Source: Planctomycetia bacterium | Lineage (GTDB): Bacteria; Planctomycetota; Phycisphaerae; Phycisphaerales; SM1A02 | NCBI GenBank assembly: GCA_005790605.1 | Contig: SXUI01000023.1 | Coordinates: 1 to 44,997, forward strand | Direction: 5' to 3' | Length of the DNA: 44,997 nt | Shown here: one piece after another, positions 41,721 to 44,997 of the stretch | Layout of the letters: each line of letters starts with the position of its first letter | Numbering within the stretch: position 1 is the stretch's first letter | Notes under the pieces: model-generated | What the model was told of the DNA's origin: nothing | Seen by the model: the letters and a program-made list of their open reading frames with translations, nothing else | The model's database searches: none | Made by a program: the position numbers and the translations under genes

Positions 41721-43466
41721 ATGTCCACCAACGGGAAAGTCGTCGCGGCATTTGAGGAGCTTGCGGTTCTCTCGGAGATCCTCGGAGAAAACGCGTTCAA
41801 GGTCAACGCGCTTCGTCGTTCCGCGCGCACGCTTGAGGCGCTGACAAGTGATGTGTGCGCAATGGAGAAGTCCGCGCTGCTTGCGATGGATGGGATTGGC
41901 GCATCGACTGTTGCGAAGATCCAAGAGTTCGCCGCAAGTGGCACGATGCAGGAACTCGTCGATCTACGCGCGCGAGTTCCCGCCGGGTTGACGCAACTTC
42001 TCCAGATTCAGGGGCTCGGACCCAAGACAGTGCGCGCGATGTGGACCGATCTTGGCATCGAGAATCTCGCTGCGCTCAAAGCGTCGATCGACTCAGGCGC
42101 GATCGCCAAGCTGCCGCGAATGGGTCCTAAATCGGTCGAAAATTTAAAAGAAGGCATTGCGTTCCTCGAACAGTCCCGAGGTCGGATTCGCATTGGCGAA
42201 GCGCTGCCGATCGCCGAGGCACTGGTTGCCGAACTCGGTGCGCTCCCAAGCGTCCAACGCATCGCCTATGCCGGAAGTCTGCGCCGAGGACGGGAAACGA
42301 TTGGGGACATCGATGTGCTCGCCGCGAGCACCGATGCTTCCGCGCTCATGGAGAGGTTCCGGACGCGCGAGGATGTTGCGAAGGTCCTTGCGACGGGCGA
42401 AACCAAGACGAGCGTCCTCACGAAGCACGGGATCCAGATTGATCTTCGCGTCGTGCCGCTCGATCGCTTTGGTTCCGCGTGGCTCTACTTCACTGGCAGT
42501 ACCGATCACAACATTCGGCTGCGTGAGCGAGCGATTTCGCAGGGCATGCGCCTGAACGAATATGGCCTGTTTCCTGCGGGCGAAGACGGCTCGATTGCCG
42601 AAGGCACGCTTCCCGTGGCAAGCGTGGAGGAAGCGGACATTCATGCTGCGCTTGGCCTGCAATGGATACCCCCGACGATGCGCGAGGATCGAGGCGAGAT
42701 CGAGGCGTTTGCGATCGGAGTCGAGGCGCCATGCGTGATTCAACAGTCCGACATTCGCGCGGAACTCCATTGTCACACCGTCGCGAGTGACGGCGGCATG
42801 ACGATCGACGAGATCATCGCCAACGCGCAGGCGCGTGGATTTCACACCATTGCCATCACCGACCACTCGAAGGGACAAGCGCAGGCGAACGGACTCGACG
42901 AGACTCGGTTGCTCGCGCATATTGACGCGATTCACGCCGCGCGCGCGCGATTTCCTGCGATGCAGATCTGGGCGGGGAGCGAGGTGGACATCCTCTTGGA
43001 CGGCGCGCTCGATTACGACGACAAACTTCTCGCAAAGCTTGATTGGGTCGTTGCGAGTCCGCACGCAGCGCTGAAACAGGATCCTCAGCTCGCAACGGCG
43101 CGCATGCTTCGCGCCATTCGGCATCCGCTTGTTCATGTGATTGGTCATCCCACCGGACGGATCGTGAACGGCCGACCTGGGCTCGAACTCGCAATGGATG
43201 AACTCTTCGCTGCAGCAAGGGAACACAACACCGCGCTTGAAATCAACGCGCAGCATCTTCGACTTGATTTGCGAGATGCAGATGTGCGCGGCGCAGTCAA
43301 TGCTGGATGCATGATCGCGATTGACTGCGATGTGCACTCAAGCGAGGACTTCGGGGAACTTCGTTACGGAGTCCTCACCGCGCAGCGCGGCTGGTTGTCC
43401 GCATCGCAGTGCCTCAACGCGATGGATGCGAAGGCGCTCAATGCGTGGCGCATGCAGAAGCGCTAG
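41721..43466 (+). CDS. polX: DNA polymerase X family (polX) with PHP domain
   Basis: Protein of 581 residues, the usual bacterial PolX length. N-terminal helix-hairpin-helix regions (LAMDGIGASTVAKI; LQIQGLGPKTVRAMW; LPRMGPKSVENLKEG) precede the polymerase-beta palm with AYAGSLRRGRETIGDIDVL, giving the metal-binding DxD. The C-terminal PHP domain (about 350-575) has RAELHCHTVASDGGMT, TIAITDHSKG, GSEVDILLDG and AIDCDVHSSED. It fills short gaps in base excision repair and trims 3' ends. It starts 5 bp after waaA and so probably ends a three-gene unit. Confidence 0.95.
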   Translation: MSTNGKVVAAFEELAVLSEILGENAFKVNALRRSARTLEALTSDVCAMEKSALLAMDGIGASTVAKIQEFAASGTMQELVDLRARVPAGLTQLLQIQGLGPKTVRAMWTDLGIENLAALKASIDSGAIAKLPRMGPKSVENLKEGIAFLEQSRGRIRIGEALPIAEALVAELGALPSVQRIAYAGSLRRGRETIGDIDVLAASTDASALMERFRTREDVAKVLATGETKTSVLTKHGIQIDLRVVPLDRFGSAWLYFTGSTDHNIRLRERAISQGMRLNEYGLFPAGEDGSIAEGTLPVASVEEADIHAALGLQWIPPTMREDRGEIEAFAIGVEAPCVIQQSDIRAELHCHTVASDGGMTIDEIIANAQARGFHTIAITDHSKGQAQANGLDETRLLAHIDAIHAARARFPAMQIWAGSEVDILLDGALDYDDKLLAKLDWVVASPHAALKQDPQLATARMLRAIRHPLVHVIGHPTGRIVNGRPGLELAMDELFAAAREHNTALEINAQHLRLDLRDADVRGAVNAGCMIAIDCDVHSSEDFGELRYGVLTAQRGWLSASQCLNAMDAKALNAWRMQKR

Positions 43467-43478
43467 CGAGTAGCTTCG

Positions 43479-44507
43479 TCACGCAGGCTGATGGCACGAC
43501 AGGCAGTGCAGGCTTCCAAGTCCGACGACAAGCGACCGCGCGGGAATTGGCTCGATGCGCATACCGGGCATCGCGTCAGCGAGCACTTGGCATGCAGCGT
43601 CATCGCTTGCGCCCCCAAACACTGGGACGAACACAGTGCCGTTGGCGATAAGGAAGTTCGCGTGGCTCGCGGGCAGCATGTTGCGACCGCCTGGACCAAA
43701 TCTGTCAGCGGGGTAGTCGTAGAAGATTGGATCGGGAACTGGAAGCGCGATCACTTCAAATCGTTCGCCACGCTCGTCGCACGCTTGTGATAACGCGCTC
43801 CAGTTTCGCTCAAGCACCTCGTGATCCGGATGCGTCTCTGGCGCGCGCAACGCAACGATCGCGTCACGGCAGACAAAGCGCGCGATGTCATCGATGTGAC
43901 CATCCGTGTCGTCGCCCTTGATGCCACCTGGCAGCCAAACGATGTTCGAAATGCCAAGCGCGTCTCGCAAGACGCGTTCGATTTCTCCCTTTGCTGCGGT
44001 TGGATTGCGATTGTCGTTCTCGAGGCACTGCATGGTCGTCAGGACGGTGCCCGTCCCATTCACATCAATCGAGCCGCCTTCAAGCACGAAGGAGTGATGC
44101 CACATCGGCACGCGCCAGCGAGTGGAGATGTGCGAGGGAACGGCATCGTCGAGCGTGCGCGCTTCGTACTTGTCACCCCAGCCGTTGAATCGGAAGGAGT
44201 TGCCCGCGACTGCGCCGGTTGTCTGATGCTTGACGAAGATCGGCCCGAAGTCGCGAATCCAACTGTCATTCGTGGGAATGTCGAGTGCGCCGCAATCCCG
44301 CACCTCGACGACTTCTGAAAGTTTCTTGCGCCAGTGCTCCCACTCGGTTTGCGCCTGCTTCAGGCAGTTGGGCCAAGTCTCTTCGTTGTGCGGCCTCACG
44401 AGCCACACGCACGCGAGCGCATCCCACTCGGCGGGCATGCGATAGCCAAGAGCGGCAGGGGATTGCGAAAGCACGAGGGAGGCATCGGGCATGATCAGTC
44501 GTTCCAT
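43479..44507 (-). CDS. aguA: Agmatine deiminase
   Basis: Protein of 342 residues (an alternative ATG at 44492 begins MPDASL). It converts agmatine to N-carbamoylputrescine. Family motifs are in order: MPAEWDALACVWLVRPHNEETWP, NDSWIRDFGPIFV, FRFNGWGDKY, FVLEGGSIDVNGTGTVLTT, GDDTDGHIDDIARF (H204) and catalytic Cys C335 in GSLHCLSCHQ. The sequence after Cys is unusual; most family members read HCITQQ there. The gene overlaps the 3' end of the amidase gene, making an agmatine-to-putrescine operon with its enzymes in reverse pathway order. Confidence 0.93.
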   Translation of the reverse strand: MERLIMPDASLVLSQSPAALGYRMPAEWDALACVWLVRPHNEETWPNCLKQAQTEWEHWRKKLSEVVEVRDCGALDIPTNDSWIRDFGPIFVKHQTTGAVAGNSFRFNGWGDKYEARTLDDAVPSHISTRWRVPMWHHSFVLEGGSIDVNGTGTVLTTMQCLENDNRNPTAAKGEIERVLRDALGISNIVWLPGGIKGDDTDGHIDDIARFVCRDAIVALRAPETHPDHEVLERNWSALSQACDERGERFEVIALPVPDPIFYDYPADRFGPGGRNMLPASHANFLIANGTVFVPVFGGASDDAACQVLADAMPGMRIEPIPARSLVVGLGSLHCLSCHQPA

Positions 44508-44997
44508 CGCTGCAGCAGTCCTTGATAGGCATCGATGCGGCGGTCACGCAGAAAGGGCCAACCACGGCGGAGCTCCTCGATCGCGTTGAGTTGAAGTGTG
44601 CACACGAGGACTTCTTCCTTGTCAGTGCTTCCTTCGGCGATCACTTGACCGGATGGATCGCACACGATGCTCGTGCCCCAGAAGCGCAATTCGTCTTCCA
44701 CGCCCACACGATTGACTGCAATCACGAAACAGCCGTTTGCAATCGCGTGCGCCTTGTGCATCGTGATCCACGCTTCGCGCTGCGCCTTCGCGTCGCTCGG
44801 TGTTTCGCCGTGATACCAACCGATCGCGGTTGGGTAGCAAATGAGTTCCGCGCCCTTGAGCGCGGTGAGCCGCGCGGCTTCCGGGTACCACTGATCCCAG
44901 CACACGAGCATGCCACAAATGGCCTTTGTTCCCTGCACAACCTGCCAACCCAGAGCGCCGGGGGTGAAGTAGTACTTCTCGCTGAAGCGCGGATCGT
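44495..44997 (-). CDS. aguB: N-carbamoylputrescine amidase, 5' end outside window
   Basis: The last 167 residues of a nitrilase-superfamily protein; the N-terminal part lies beyond the right edge and the frame is open to 44997. Motifs fit N-carbamoylputrescine amidase: FSEKYYFTPGALGW, catalytic Cys in GMLVCWDQWYPEAARL, YPTAIGWY, AVNRVG and FWGTSIVCDPSGQVIAE. It hydrolyses N-carbamoylputrescine to putrescine, CO2 and ammonia, the step after the adjacent agmatine deiminase. Confidence 0.92.
   Translation of the reverse strand, partial: DPRFSEKYYFTPGALGWQVVQGTKAICGMLVCWDQWYPEAARLTALKGAELICYPTAIGWYHGETPSDAKAQREAWITMHKAHAIANGCFVIAVNRVGVEDELRFWGTSIVCDPSGQVIAEGSTDKEEVLVCTLQLNAIEELRRGWPFLRDRRIDAYQGLLQRWND

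Noticed and set aside
42144-43337. 397-codon open frame on the minus strand
   Set aside because: Antisense of polX, which has clear palm and PHP motifs.

Overview
The window looks like a chromosomal stretch of a Planctomycetota bacterium, most likely class Phycisphaerae. This is inferred from gene content, not from a marker gene: a planctomycete-style ECF sigma factor fused by overlap to a Ser/Thr kinase, a prepilin-type protein with a long globular tail, a choice-of-anchor-B protein ending in a dockerin-like repeat, a Tat-exported Gfo/Idh/MocA oxidoreductase, a DUF1080-like lipoprotein and a Kdo transferase (Gram-negative envelope). DNA is GC-rich and coding density is very high; no gap exceeds 300 bases. 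No rRNA, CRISPR array, insertion sequence, integrase or phage gene is visible.

Layout. 1-175: a 92-bp-period tandem repeat touching the stop codon of a DUF192 gene. 171-2267 (-): homogentisate-dioxygenase-like gene and DUF192 gene. 2325-3382 (+): RluA-type pseudouridine synthase and a small membrane protein, convergent with Mrp (3398-4501). 4676-5572 (+): secreted Lys/Gly/Asp-rich protein, separated by a strong hairpin from a prepilin gene (-). 6967-8048: TrmL (-), tRNA-Met (+), a 54-aa membrane ORF (+), tRNA-Arg (-). 8161-12488 (+): cardiolipin synthase, ECF sigma factor, Ser/Thr kinase. 12496-13605 (-): thiS-thiG. 13692-15951: unknown lipoprotein (+) and an antiporter (-). 16014-19679 (+): NHL propeller / YtkA-like lipoprotein / MauG-type di-heme protein, tightly packed. 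19866-24303 (+): dockerin protein, SUMF1-fold protein, Gfo/Idh/MocA oxidoreductase.

24310-31924 (-) is the most unusual part: six same-strand genes with junctions of -4, +15, +31, -4 and -4 bp encode an ABC ATPase, an FtsX-like permease with a histidine-rich extracytoplasmic loop, a membrane-anchored DUF3299-like protein, an M14 carboxypeptidase homologue that has lost its zinc and catalytic residues, an intact M14 carboxypeptidase, and a BaiN/HI0933-type flavoprotein. This is the best candidate here for an undescribed system. 

32021-36000: SPFH protein and DUF1080-like lipoprotein (+), coiled-coil and DUF3553 proteins (-), YmdB-type phosphodiesterase (+). 36004-39819 (-): fused hydantoinase/5-oxoprolinase. 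39839-43466 (+): TlpA-like lipoprotein, Kdo transferase WaaA, DNA polymerase X. 43479-44997 (-): agmatine deiminase and N-carbamoylputrescine amidase (cut by the window edge), together converting agmatine to putrescine.
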